Source: Streptomyces sp. 13-12-16 (lineage in GTDB: Bacteria > Actinomycetota > Actinomycetes > Streptomycetales > Streptomycetaceae). From it: 36,990 nucleotides of DNA. The notes beneath the pieces were generated by a model. It was not told the DNA's origin. It made no database searches and saw only the letters and a list, made by a program, of their open reading frames with translations. The stretch is taken from assembly GCF_002114215.1 (NCBI RefSeq), contig NZ_NCTE01000078.1, positions 1-36,990 on the forward strand, written 5' to 3'. The translations under genes were made by a program, and so were the position numbers. How positions within the stretch are numbered: the stretch's first letter is position 1; every line of letters begins with the position of its first letter. This document shows positions 24,847 through 32,102 of the stretch, piece after piece.

Positions 24847-25539
24847 TCAGGAGGAGCGGTGACGTCGTCTGTCGGGGCCCTTGAGGATGACGCGGTCGGT
24901 CATCTCCGCGAGGCGGGAGGCGACGCGGTCGCCGAGGGTGGTGCGCAGCTCGGCGGTGGGGAGGTTGGTGGTGATGAGGGTGGGGAGCAGGTGCTCGTAC
25001 CGGTGGTTGATGAGCCGGTAGGTCAGCTCCTCGGTCCACTCGCTGGTCTTGGCCGCACCGAGGTCGTCCAGAAGCAACAGCGGGCTGCGGGCCAAGGTCT
25101 GCAGGTCGCGTTCGGCGTCGTGGCCGGCACGGGGACGCAGGCGGGCATACAGGTCGGCGGTGGTGACGGCTTCCCAGCGCAGGCGGACCCCGCGGGTGAG
25201 GAGGGCCCGGACGGCGCCGTACGCCTGATGCGTCTTGCCCGTGCCGGTGGGGCCGGCGATCAACAGGGAGGGACCCTCGGCGATGCCGGGCCCGCTGGGG
25301 CCGGGGCGTCCGGCATGGGCGATGTGGTCGGCCCAGGCCGTGATCTGAGGGTGGTCGGCGAGGGCGCGGCGGTAGCGGGCCGGGATGCGGGCGTCGGCCA
25401 GCTCCAGGGCGGTGACGGGTTCGGCGGGCGGCTCCGCGGCTACGGCGCCGGAGTCGATGCCGCGGCCCGCCAGGATGCCGTTCAGACGGTCGGCGAGGGG
25501 GCCGACGTGCTGGGGTTCGCGGATGAGAGTGGAGGTCAG
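24847..25539 (-). CDS. DnaC/IstB-like ATPase (helicase-loader type)
   Basis: AAA+ ATPase of 230 residues. Walker A is GPTGTGKT (about 96-103), Walker B is LLLLDDLG (about 154-161), then the sensor-type segment ITTNLP and a basic tail. This is the DnaC/IstB helicase-loader type used by phage and mobile-element replication modules. Start choice: the frame stays open upstream inside the preceding gene, but protein-like text begins at a CTG at 25539, which overlaps the TGA of that gene (CTGA) and has GGAG 7 bases upstream. A CTG start is unusual but fits best. It is co-directional and coupled with the replication protein gene and next to the palindrome array. Confidence 0.87.
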   Translation of the reverse strand: MTSTLIREPQHVGPLADRLNGILAGRGIDSGAVAAEPPAEPVTALELADARIPARYRRALADHPQITAWADHIAHAGRPGPSGPGIAEGPSLLIAGPTGTGKTHQAYGAVRALLTRGVRLRWEAVTTADLYARLRPRAGHDAERDLQTLARSPLLLLDDLGAAKTSEWTEELTYRLINHRYEHLLPTLITTNLPTAELRTTLGDRVASRLAEMTDRVILKGPDRRRHRSS

Positions 25540-26492
25540 AGCTGTTCTCCGTAGGCGGCTTCGACATCGGCGGGGTTTGTCCACGTCCTGTGGACGACGG
25601 ACTGGGCGAGGGTGGCGTTCATGGCCTCGTGCACCAGGCTCGGCAGGATGCTGGGGTGCCTGCCCTTGGTCCTGTGGAGGACGAGCCCTGCCCTGATGTG
25701 GTCGGGAGCGATGCCTTCGGCGAGCAGCTTGCGCACCTCTCGGCCGAGATGCCCCAGGACGTCCTGGGGCGGGCGGTGGGCGCATGCCGCGCTGTATTCG
25801 GCGATGAGCTGCTTGGCCGAGACGGTGTTGGCCGCAGGGGCGCTTGCGCCCCCCGAAGGGGTAGATCCTAGATCCATGATCCTAGGTCCTAGATCCGGAC
25901 CGTGAGGTGTCACCGCGGCCTCAAGCACGCGTCCCTGAGGTTCACGTGAGGGCTCACTGAATCTCGCCTGACCTGCGGTTTTGCTGGTGGTGTCCAGTTG
26001 GGCCGAGGGGCCATGCGGGTTCCGTGCCCCTTCACTGCCACCTCCCTGAGGGTTCGGCGCATGGTCCGCGACGGCTCCGTGCGTTACGGACGGCACGGGT
26101 GCCACGGCCTCGATCGCCTCGGTGCCGACCGGGGCACCCTCCGGAGCGTTGTGGCGAGGGCAGGCCGGGATGCGGCTCTTGCTGGCCCGGTTGATTTTCT
26201 GGTGCTCGTGCCACTTGACGATGTGCAGGTAGCGCTTGTCGTCCGGGCCCTTGTACCGGCAGACCAGGCCGGCGTCGGCGAGCTGGGCGAGATCCTTCTC
26301 GACCTCGGCGGGAGTGTGCTCCGGCCGCAGAACCCACAGCTGACCGGCGATGATCGCCGCGTGGTCGCGGTAGCGGCCCTGGTCGTCGACCTGGGTGAGC
26401 AGACCGAAGAAGGTGCGCTCGGCGGTCAGGGTGACGACGGCGAGGGATTCGGAGACGAAGGCTTCGGGCTTGATGGTGCGGATCCGTGCCAA
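25536..26492 (-). CDS. Replication/helix-turn-helix protein (MARIRTIKPE type)
   Basis: 318 residues. The N-terminus MARIRTIKPEAF is the characteristic opening of a protein family in actinobacterial phages and integrative elements, often located in replication modules. A winged-helix-like part follows (about 15-110: FFGLLTQVDDQGRYRDH, WVLRPEHTPAEVEKDLAQL, YLHIVKWHEHQKINR). After a long low-complexity linker there is a C-terminal domain (about 215-318). The TTG at 26492 is chosen because it yields exactly the family start, with GAGG upstream; the longer frame to 26657 lacks conserved text. With the DnaC-like protein it resembles DnaD/DnaC initiator pairs. Role inferred. Confidence 0.78.
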   Translation of the reverse strand: MARIRTIKPEAFVSESLAVVTLTAERTFFGLLTQVDDQGRYRDHAAIIAGQLWVLRPEHTPAEVEKDLAQLADAGLVCRYKGPDDKRYLHIVKWHEHQKINRASKSRIPACPRHNAPEGAPVGTEAIEAVAPVPSVTHGAVADHAPNPQGGGSEGARNPHGPSAQLDTTSKTAGQARFSEPSREPQGRVLEAAVTPHGPDLGPRIMDLGSTPSGGASAPAANTVSAKQLIAEYSAACAHRPPQDVLGHLGREVRKLLAEGIAPDHIRAGLVLHRTKGRHPSILPSLVHEAMNATLAQSVVHRTWTNPADVEAAYGEQL

Positions 26493-26539
26493 GAGCGGAG
26501 TGTTCCTCACTCGGTGGCCGATGGGCGGGCACCCATGGC

Positions 26540-26638
26540 TCACCGTCGGTCGTGACGGTAGAGGCGGGCGAGTTGGTCGGCCGTTGACGCGAGGCTGGCT
26601 GAGAGCCGGTCGCGCTTTTCCGGGGGTGTCGTCAACAT
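26540..26638 (-). CDS. Possible 32-residue peptide upstream of the replication gene
   Basis: Short ORF from the ATG at 26638: TTPPEKRDRLSASLASTADQ then LARLYRHDRR. It is charged and helical, without a clear ribosome binding site. Small ORFs are common at this position in phage-like operons. It could equally be untranslated leader. Confidence 0.3.
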   Translation of the reverse strand: MLTTPPEKRDRLSASLASTADQLARLYRHDRR

Positions 26639-26743
26639 AGCCACACCCGGGCGGCACAAGTCCAGCCCTGACCTGTCGAATCTCTGTCGGCAGAAAGGCC
26701 GTCGGGAATCGAGGCGGCGAGGGCGGTGTGAAAACGGTAGGTC

Positions 26744-26763
26744 ACGATCGGCGGTTGACCAAA
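26744..26763. promoter_or_regulatory. Operator-like direct repeat, left copy
   Basis: ACGATCGGCGGTTGACCAAA matches 26951-26970 at 18 of 20 positions. It lies upstream of the leftward replication/mobility genes. It is a candidate binding site of the small HTH regulator at 26999. Confidence 0.5.
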
Positions 26764-26950
26764 TAGTTGTTCTGGGCGTCAAGCCAGAAGGATCACACCG
26801 GCAAGGCGTTGACGTCCGGTGAGTGGCGAAGCTACAACACAACACCCCACGTCAGAGATGCTTTCGAGCACTGCTCGGGCCGCCGTCACGGGGAACCCAT
26901 CGACGAAATGGCCACCCGCCTGCCAAACGCACGGCGGCGCAACATAGCCG

Positions 26951-26976
26951 ACGATCGCCGGTTAACCAAACCGGCG
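26951..26976. promoter_or_regulatory. Operator-like repeat with inverted repeat, right copy
   Basis: Second copy of the 20-base repeat. It also contains an inverted repeat CGCCGGTT / AACCGGCG (26956-26976) around AACCA. It ends 22 bases before the HTH gene start, a classic autorepressor position. The interval 26764-26950 shows no gene. Confidence 0.5.
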
Positions 26977-26998
26977 AACACAGCCGAGAATTGGAGTC

Positions 26999-27256
26999 AT
27001 GGCAGCACGTTCACTGGAAATCGGCGCAGCCGGGATAAGGGCCGCCCGCACGATCGAAATTCTCCGCACCGAGCGCGGCCTCTCCCAGCGAGAGCTGGCC
27101 GCTCGCGTCACCGCCCTTGGCCGGCCAATGTCCAACACGATGCTGTCCCGCATCGAACGCGCTCAGCGCCGCTGCGACGTCGACGACCTGCTCACCCTCG
27201 CGCAGGCACTTCGCGTCCCGGCCCGCGCCCTGCTCCAGGACTCCGCGATCTGTTGA
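26999..27256 (+). CDS. Small XRE-type HTH regulator
   Basis: 85 residues with one helix-turn-helix of the Cro/CI type (LRTERGLSQRELAARVTALG, then SNTMLSRIERAQRRCDVDDL). GGAG lies two bases before the ATG, which is closer than ideal. It is transcribed divergently from the replication and mobility genes and in the same direction as xis/int. The two operator-like repeats on its upstream side suggest that it represses its own promoter and the leftward operon, so it may be the switch controlling excision and replication. Confidence 0.85.
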   Translation: MAARSLEIGAAGIRAARTIEILRTERGLSQRELAARVTALGRPMSNTMLSRIERAQRRCDVDDLLTLAQALRVPARALLQDSAIC

Positions 27257-27383
27257 AGCCACCTTCGGTCCGCCGTGCCCGCTCCAGTTCCCGACCTCGG
27301 TAAGGAAGCCTCACCGTTGCACCGACTCGCAATAGCCCCGGCCCGTTGCCCTCAGCAGCACAGCCGAAAGGGGGCGGTCGCCC

Positions 27384-27596
27384 ATGACTGACCGCCTTCT
27401 GACGGTGGCCGAAGCCGCCGAACTGCTCGGTACCGGCGAACGGTTCATCCGCCGCCTGATCGCCGAGCGTCGCATTCGCTACGTCAAGCTCGGCCGTCCC
27501 GTGCGCGTCCCCGAACGTGCCGTCACCGAGTACATCGAGGCGCGCACGGTCGAGCCGACCCGGCGCACCCGCACTCGGTACGGGAGGGCCGCCTGA
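27384..27596 (+). CDS. xis: Excisionase-like HTH_17 (MerR-fold) protein
   Basis: 70 residues. LLTVAEAAELLGTGERFIRR, then RIRYVKLGRPVRVPERAVTE: a single winged helix of the excisionase/helix-turn-helix type, ending in a basic tail. Its stop overlaps the integrase ATG by one base (TGATG), the standard xis-int arrangement of actinobacterial integrative elements. It should bend the attachment site and favour excision. Confidence 0.88.
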   Translation: MTDRLLTVAEAAELLGTGERFIRRLIAERRIRYVKLGRPVRVPERAVTEYIEARTVEPTRRTRTRYGRAA

Positions 27597-28750
27597 TGCC
27601 GACACGCAAGCCCCCGCGTCGTCGGGAGTTCGGCACCGTACGCAAGCTCCCGTCCGGTCGATGGCAGGCCCGCTACCTGGGCCCGGACGGGCAGCGCCAC
27701 AAGGCCCCCGAGACCTTCGACACGAAGACCGACGCGCAGGACTGGCTGAACCTGGTCCGCGCCGACATCGAGCGTGACCACTGGCGTGACCCGGACGCCG
27801 GCGCGATCAACTTCGAGAAGTACGCCCTCCGCTGGGTGGAGGAGCGCGGTCTGGCCCCGACCACGGTCGACCGCTACGACGGCCTGCTACGCCTGCACCT
27901 CCTGCCGGCCTTCGGCAGCAAGGACCTGGACGAAATCACACCGCCTTCCGTCCGCACCTGGCGAGCCGAGCGGCTCAAGGCAACGGGTGCCACGACGGTC
28001 GCCAAGTCGTACCGGCTGCTGAAGGCCATCCTGCAGACCGCGGTCGATGACGACCTCCTGCGGACCAACCCGTGCCGGATCAAGGGCGCCGGTCGGGAGG
28101 AAGCCGACGAGCGGCCGACCGCCACCGTGGAGCAGGTCTTCGACCTCGCCGACGCCATGGGTCCGCGCTGGCGCCTGATGGTCCTGCTCGGCGCTTTCGC
28201 CTCGCTCCGCCCCGAGGAACTGGCCGAGCTGCGCCGCCGCAGTGTCGATCTCGACGAATGCTCCCTGCGGATCACGCATGCGTCACCGGAGCTGACGAAC
28301 GGCAGGAGGGTCACCGGCGATCCCAAGTCACGAGCGGGCAAGCGCACCGTGTACCTGCCCGACTTCCTCCTGCCCGAGCTTCGTCGCCACGTGCAGTGGT
28401 TCGCCGAGAAGGAGCCGGACGGGCTCCTCTTCGTCGGGGAGAAGGGCGCCCCGTTCCGTCGCTCGACCTTCGGACGGAAGTGGCGCAAGGCCAGGGCGAA
28501 GGTGGGGCTGCCCGACAACTTCCGCTTCTACGACCTCCGGCACACCGGGAACACCCTTGCCGCCGACACCGGCGCCAAGCTGAAGGACCTCATGGTGCGC
28601 GCCGGCCAGTCCTCGGAGCGGGCCCAGCTCATCTACCAGCACTCGACGGCCAAGCATCAGCGGAGGCTGGCCCGGGGGATCGATGCCGAGGTGCGGGCAA
28701 GGCTCAGCGAAACACCACCAGGAGCGCGGGGAGGTGCTCGCGAGGCGTAA
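27596..28750 (+). CDS. int: Tyrosine-recombinase integrase
   Basis: Site-specific recombinase of 384 residues. It has an N-terminal arm-binding region (1-60), a SAM-like core-binding domain (about 70-165) and a catalytic domain (about 175-360). Catalytic candidates are Arg205 (SLRPEEL), Lys near 244-249, Arg315 in FYDLRHTGNT, and nucleophile Tyr347 in LIYQHS. Two positions that are often His are different: Tyr312 in YDLRH and Gln338 in AGQSS. This may be a normal subfamily trait. It presumably catalysed integration into the 3' end of tRNA-Gly(CCC). The distance of 1.6 kb to the tRNA is explained by the two-gene toxin-antitoxin-like module in between. Confidence 0.93.
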   Translation: MPTRKPPRRREFGTVRKLPSGRWQARYLGPDGQRHKAPETFDTKTDAQDWLNLVRADIERDHWRDPDAGAINFEKYALRWVEERGLAPTTVDRYDGLLRLHLLPAFGSKDLDEITPPSVRTWRAERLKATGATTVAKSYRLLKAILQTAVDDDLLRTNPCRIKGAGREEADERPTATVEQVFDLADAMGPRWRLMVLLGAFASLRPEELAELRRRSVDLDECSLRITHASPELTNGRRVTGDPKSRAGKRTVYLPDFLLPELRRHVQWFAEKEPDGLLFVGEKGAPFRRSTFGRKWRKARAKVGLPDNFRFYDLRHTGNTLAADTGAKLKDLMVRAGQSSERAQLIYQHSTAKHQRRLARGIDAEVRARLSETPPGARGGAREA

Positions 28751-28753
28751 ATA

Positions 28754-28814
28754 TCGCCTGCCCTCGTTCCGGGTACCGGCTTTCAGCTGGTACCTCGTGT
28801 GGGAGGGCAGGCGA
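28754..28814 (+). terminator. Nested hairpin downstream of the integrase gene
   Basis: Outer arms of 12 bases (TCGCCTGCCCTC and its complement at 28803-28814) enclose an inner GGTACC pair (28772-28777 and 28789-28794). It starts 3 bases after the integrase stop, so termination is likely. Confidence 0.6.
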
Positions 28815-28919
28815 AATCCGCCCTTCGCCCCTGCCTCTCCGTACTTCCTGTAGCGTCCTGAGGTGCGCAGCTGGGATGCTGGGAGCTGAAGATCTCGCGA
28901 GGGCTGGAGGGAGTGGACC

Positions 28920-29561
28920 ATGGCGTACTCGACTCGCATGGCTGCGGCTCTCTCCGGAGCCACCACTGGGCAACTGCGCTCATGGCGGCAGGACCGAGGC
29001 AATGGACCGATCCTCTGCCCTGAGCTTGCGGCCAAGCCCGCTCTGTACTCCTTCCGGGATGTCCTGGCGCTACGGGCGTTCGCGATCCTCCGACAAGACG
29101 TATCGCTGCAGAAGATCCGCAAGGCTCTGGTCACGCTCAAGCGATTCGGCGAGTTCGAGCACCTGTCCAGCTACTCCCTGGTCGCCGAGGACGACTCCAT
29201 CGTCCTTGTGGGCGACAACAATGACGATCACGCAACTGACCTCGTCAAGCATCCCGGACAGCGGGTCATCGCGACCATGGACGACATCCTCCAGGAGTTC
29301 GCGCCCCGCGCCGGCGTCGTGGTCCCACACCTTCTGCGGCCCAAGCAATACGTCAGTGTGGACCCGGAGACGCAAGGAGGGCAGCCGGTCATCACCGGCA
29401 CTCGCGTCCCGTTCGACGCCGTCGCCGAGCTGGTGGAGGATGGCGTCCCCCCTGAGGACATCGCCCACTACTATCCCGGCGTGACTGCGGAGGCGGCCCG
29501 CGATGCGGTGTCCTTCGCGCTGTATGTGGACAGCTACAGCCCGGGACCGCGCGCTGCCTGA
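28920..29561 (+). CDS. MerR-like/DUF433 antitoxin-type protein
   Basis: 213 residues. The N-terminal part (YSTRMAAALSGATTGQLRSW, then LYSFRDVLALRAFAILR) is a MerR-like DNA-binding fold. The C-terminal part (about 145-205: GGQPVITGTRVPFDAVAELV, YYPGVTAEAARDAV) is a DUF433 domain. GGAGGGAG precedes the ATG. The stop overlaps the next ATG by one base (TGATG). DUF433 proteins paired with DUF5615 proteins are regarded as VapBC-like antitoxin-toxin pairs. The DNA-binding half would serve autoregulation. Its place between int and the tRNA suggests a role in keeping the element. Confidence 0.83.
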   Translation: MAYSTRMAAALSGATTGQLRSWRQDRGNGPILCPELAAKPALYSFRDVLALRAFAILRQDVSLQKIRKALVTLKRFGEFEHLSSYSLVAEDDSIVLVGDNNDDHATDLVKHPGQRVIATMDDILQEFAPRAGVVVPHLLRPKQYVSVDPETQGGQPVITGTRVPFDAVAELVEDGVPPEDIAHYYPGVTAEAARDAVSFALYVDSYSPGPRAA

Positions 29562-30001
29562 TGCGAATCCTCATCGACGAGAACGTCCCGGTACAGATGC
29601 TGGAGATGCTCAGGCGGCTGCTGCCCGGGCACGACGTGCGCCATGTCAGCGAGATCAAGTGGACGGGGAAAAAGGATCTGGCCCTCCTCCCTGACGCCGC
29701 GAAGAGAGGCTTCGAAGCCTTCCTCACCAAGGATGGGCGTCAGCTGGAGGACCCGTCGGAGACGACCGCCATCAAGAAGTCCGGCATGCACCACATCCGG
29801 TTCAGTCACGGTCACAAGGGCATGGCCGGCCTGGGTCTGGCCATGGGCGCTGTGATCGCCGCCATGCCTTTGATCGTCCGTGAACTTGATACGGCGGAAG
29901 GCCAGCAGCTCATCCACATCAAAGGTCTGAACCCGGGCAGTAAGCAGCGGTTCGATCTGGTCGATCCTGCCAAGGAACCGCCTCGCTACTGGCCGCGATA
30001 A
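29561..30001 (+). CDS. DUF5615 PIN-like toxin-type protein
   Basis: 146 residues. The start MRILIDENVPVQMLEMLRR is typical of DUF5615 / Mut7-C-like PIN nucleases, with acidic residues Asp6 and Glu7. A second acidic position is in AFLTKDGRQLED. The C-terminal half is longer than the minimal PIN-like domain (MGAVIAAMPLIVREL and a basic end). Predicted to be a ribonuclease neutralised by the upstream MerR/DUF433 protein, with which it is translationally coupled. Confidence 0.82.
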   Translation: MRILIDENVPVQMLEMLRRLLPGHDVRHVSEIKWTGKKDLALLPDAAKRGFEAFLTKDGRQLEDPSETTAIKKSGMHHIRFSHGHKGMAGLGLAMGAVIAAMPLIVRELDTAEGQQLIHIKGLNPGSKQRFDLVDPAKEPPRYWPR

Positions 30002-30343
30002 TCCCGTCCGCCGACCCTGCCTGCACGCTCTTGGCCGCCTGGCGCAGCCCTGGGGAGTCTGGCTACGTCGAGGAAGACAACCGGGAGTTTCGGGTAACGA
30101 AGCTAAACGGATCCTACTCGCCGCCCATTGGGCATGGCTCGTGCGAACTCTCCTTTTGCTGGAGCAACTTCACCCATACCGCATCGCCAGGTGGCGCAGG
30201 TCACATTAACAGTGTCTCGCCATTCGAGATGTTTCGATGCTGCTGTCGATAGGGCGGCGCTTTAGGGCCCCTGGGTGGTCCTTGAAAAGGGATTTAGGGC
30301 ACGCGGAGGGCACAAGACCATCAAATTGGTCTAGACAATAAGC
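30002..30343. other. A+T-richer stretch next to the tRNA, possible integrase arm sites
   Basis: No convincing gene. It contains TTTAGGGC at 30261-30268 and 30293-30300, and AGGGCAC at 30296-30302 and 30307-30313. AGGGCACGC (30296-30304) is shared with the left end of the element at 10835-10843. A short inverted repeat AGACCA/TGGTCT lies at 30315-30332. Confidence 0.45.
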
Positions 30344-30370
30344 AAGGCCCAGGTTGATGACCTGGGCCTT
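30344..30370 (-). terminator. tRNA-Gly terminator hairpin
   Basis: Perfect 11-base arms AAGGCCCAGGT and ACCTGGGCCTT around a 5-base loop, 6 bases beyond the CCA end of the tRNA gene. Confidence 0.75.
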
Positions 30371-30421
30371 CTTCATGGAGCGGGTGACGAGAATCGAACT
30401 CGCGCTCTCAGCTTGGGAAGC
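30362..30421 (-). repeat. attL-like 60-bp repeat inside tRNA-Gly
   Basis: The copy of the 60-base direct repeat (identical to 10668-10727) that lies in the functional tRNA gene. Identity stops inside the anticodon arm, so the tRNA 5' half is chromosomal while its 3' half is shared with the element. That is the normal way such elements keep their target gene working. Confidence 0.88.
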
Positions 30422-30449
30422 TGATGTTCTACCATTAAACTACACCCGC
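30376..30449 (-). tRNA. tRNA-Gly(CCC)
   Basis: Complete 74-base tRNA with the CCA end encoded. The acceptor stem is GCGGGTG/CACCCGC, the anticodon stem TCAGC/GCTGA with loop TTCCCAA (anticodon CCC, reading GGG), and the T arm GCGAG-TTCGATT-CTCGT. It is the intact target gene of the integrated element. Confidence 0.96.
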
Positions 30450-30507
30450 GTAAGATCCCGACCCCGTCGAATCCACGGTGTCCGGACGCTCGCTCACTCT
30501 ACCCCAT

Positions 30508-30543
30508 GTCAGGCCCCCGGTGCTCAGGACCCGGGGGCCTGAC
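30508..30543. terminator. Strong hairpin between the tRNA and the downstream genes
   Basis: GTCAGGCCCCCGG and CCGGGGGCCTGAC, 13-base perfect arms with a 10-base loop. It lies upstream of the leftward tRNA gene and probably insulates it from transcription of unrelated units. Confidence 0.65.
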
Positions 30544-30718
30544 TCCGTTTCAGGGCGTGGATGCGGCTGCGGGGGGCAGGTGTTGGGGCGTACCGTGAAG
30601 CCGTGGCGCGCGTGCGGGGTGCCGCCTGGAGAGCCGTTCCTTTGATCCCGTAATGTGGCTTTTGGCGTCAGGGCAGTTGGCCGGACGCGGCCTCTTGGGG
30701 AAGGGACTCTTGGACTTG

Positions 30719-30877
30719 ATGGAGCGCACCGTCGTCCGCTGTGCCGATGGGCACGTGTTCACCGCCGCCTCGTTTCCGATGCAGCAGGCCGAGCGACTCG
30801 GCCCCGGTCGGCTCCTGCGGTGTCCGCGCTGTGCGCGGCTCCGCAGTGTCGTGCCGGTGAGTCTTCAGAAGCGGTAG
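30719..30877 (+). CDS. Small zinc-ribbon protein
   Basis: 52 residues with CADGH and CPRC, a four-ligand zinc-ribbon pattern (Cys-x3-His and Cys-x2-Cys, with another Cys nearby), starting [13 protein letters not shown]. The ATG at 30719 is the start nearest the conserved text; a TTG slightly upstream with AAGGGA before it is an alternative. Function unknown. It lies upstream of dcd on the same strand. Confidence 0.6.
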   Translation: MERTVVRCADGHVFTAASFPMQQAERLGPGRLLRCPRCARLRSVVPVSLQKR

Positions 30878-30913
30878 CGGCGGGGTAACAGCGGGGGCGC
30901 GTGGGGCGGCCGA

Positions 30914-30944
30914 TTGTGGCCGGTCCGCGCGCCTTGCGTATTCT
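30914..30944 (+). promoter_or_regulatory. Candidate dcd promoter
   Basis: TTGTGG (30914-30919), a 19-base spacer, then TATTCT (30939-30944), only 6 bases before the GTG start. There is no Shine-Dalgarno sequence, so a leaderless transcript is likely. The spacer is longer than ideal. Confidence 0.4.
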
Positions 30945-30950
30945 CGGGGC

Positions 30951-31526
30951 GTGCTTCTCTCTGACAAGGACATCCGGGCCGAGATCGACGCCGGACGGGT
31001 GCGTATCGATCCCTACGACGACGCCATGGTGCAGCCGTCCAGCATCGACGTACGCCTCGACCGCTACTTCCGGGTGTTCGAGAACCACCGGTACCCCCAC
31101 ATCGACCCCTCCGTCGAGCAGGCGGACCTGACCCGGCTCGTGGAGCCGGAGGGGGACGAACCGTTCATCCTGCATCCCGGTGAGTTCGTGCTGGCCAGCA
31201 CGTACGAGGTCATCACGCTCCCCGACGACCTCGCCTCGCGGCTGGAGGGGAAGAGCTCGCTGGGGCGGCTCGGGCTGGTGACGCACTCCACCGCCGGGTT
31301 CATCGACCCCGGGTTCTCCGGGCACGTGACCCTCGAGCTCAGCAACCTCGCGACGCTCCCGATCAAGCTGTGGCCCGGCATGAAGATCGGGCAGCTGTGC
31401 ATGTTCCGGCTCAGCTCGCCGGCCGAGCACCCGTACGGCAGCGAGCGGTACGGGTCGCGGTACCAGGGGCAGCGGGGGCCGACGGCCTCGCGGTCCTACC
31501 TCAACTTCCACCGGACGCAGGTGTGA
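30951..31526 (+). CDS. dcd: dCTP deaminase
   Basis: 191 residues, usual length. It deaminates dCTP to dUTP, feeding dTTP synthesis, as a cytoplasmic trimer. Recognisable text: [10 protein letters not shown] at the start, [31 protein letters not shown] with the catalytic Glu in [11 protein letters not shown], and the C-terminal [14 protein letters not shown] nucleotide-binding segment. The GTG at 30951 starts directly at the conserved N-terminus. Its stop overlaps the phosphoribosyltransferase start, so the genes form a nucleotide-metabolism operon. Confidence 0.96.
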   Translation: MLLSDKDIRAEIDAGRVRIDPYDDAMVQPSSIDVRLDRYFRVFENHRYPHIDPSVEQADLTRLVEPEGDEPFILHPGEFVLASTYEVITLPDDLASRLEGKSSLGRLGLVTHSTAGFIDPGFSGHVTLELSNLATLPIKLWPGMKIGQLCMFRLSSPAEHPYGSERYGSRYQGQRGPTASRSYLNFHRTQV

Positions 31527-32032
31527 GCGGCGTGCGCGAGAACCTCAGTTACGAGCAGTTCGGCGTCGCCGTCCGCGAACTCGCCCAGACGATCGCCGAC
31601 GACGGGTACGAGCCCGATGTGGTGCTGAGCATCGCGCGCGGCGGTGTCTTCGTGGCCGGCGGGCTCGCCTACGCGCTCGACTGCAAGAACATCCACCTGG
31701 TCAACGTGGAGTTCTACACCGGGGTGGGGACGACCCTCGAGATGCCCGTCATGCTCGCGCCCGTGCCCAACGCCATCGACTTCACCGACAAGAAGGTGCT
31801 GATCGCGGACGACGTCGCCGACACCGGCAAGACGCTCAAGCTCGTGCGCGACTTCTGCCTCGACGCCGTCGCCGAGGTGCGCAGCGCCGTGATCTACGAG
31901 AAGACGCAGTCGCTGGTGAAGTGCGAGTACGTCTGGAAGCGCACCGACGAGTGGATCAACTTCCCGTGGAGTGTCTTGCCTCCAGTACGTAAGTCGGGCG
32001 AGGCGCCAAAGGAAAACAAGGAAGCGCTCTGA
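31523..32032 (+). CDS. Phosphoribosyltransferase
   Basis: 169 residues from the GTG at 31523, which overlaps the dcd stop; a GTG at 31532 is an alternative. The PRPP-binding motif is [17 protein letters not shown] (about residues 92-108). It is preceded by [17 protein letters not shown], the PPi-loop region. It fits type I purine (hypoxanthine/xanthine/guanine) phosphoribosyltransferase-like proteins of the XGPRT kind. Substrate base not determinable. Coupling with dcd suggests nucleotide salvage. Confidence 0.88.
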   Translation: MSGVRENLSYEQFGVAVRELAQTIADDGYEPDVVLSIARGGVFVAGGLAYALDCKNIHLVNVEFYTGVGTTLEMPVMLAPVPNAIDFTDKKVLIADDVADTGKTLKLVRDFCLDAVAEVRSAVIYEKTQSLVKCEYVWKRTDEWINFPWSVLPPVRKSGEAPKENKEAL

Positions 32033-32067
32033 CCTCCGGGGTTCCGTCGCCGAAACCAGAGCCCATC

Positions 32068-32096
32068 TGGACCGAAAGTGACGGGTTGCGTACTCT
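32068..32096 (+). promoter_or_regulatory. Candidate leaderless promoter
   Basis: TGGACC (32068-32073), a 17-base spacer, then TACTCT (32091-32096), 6 bases before the ATG at 32103. No Shine-Dalgarno sequence is present. Confidence 0.4.
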
Positions 32097-32102
32097 CCGG
32101 GC

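Noticed and set aside
30031-30252. A 73-codon ORF between the toxin-like gene and the tRNA
   Set aside because: Mixed codon composition, no ribosome binding site, and it lies in an A+T-richer att-like region.
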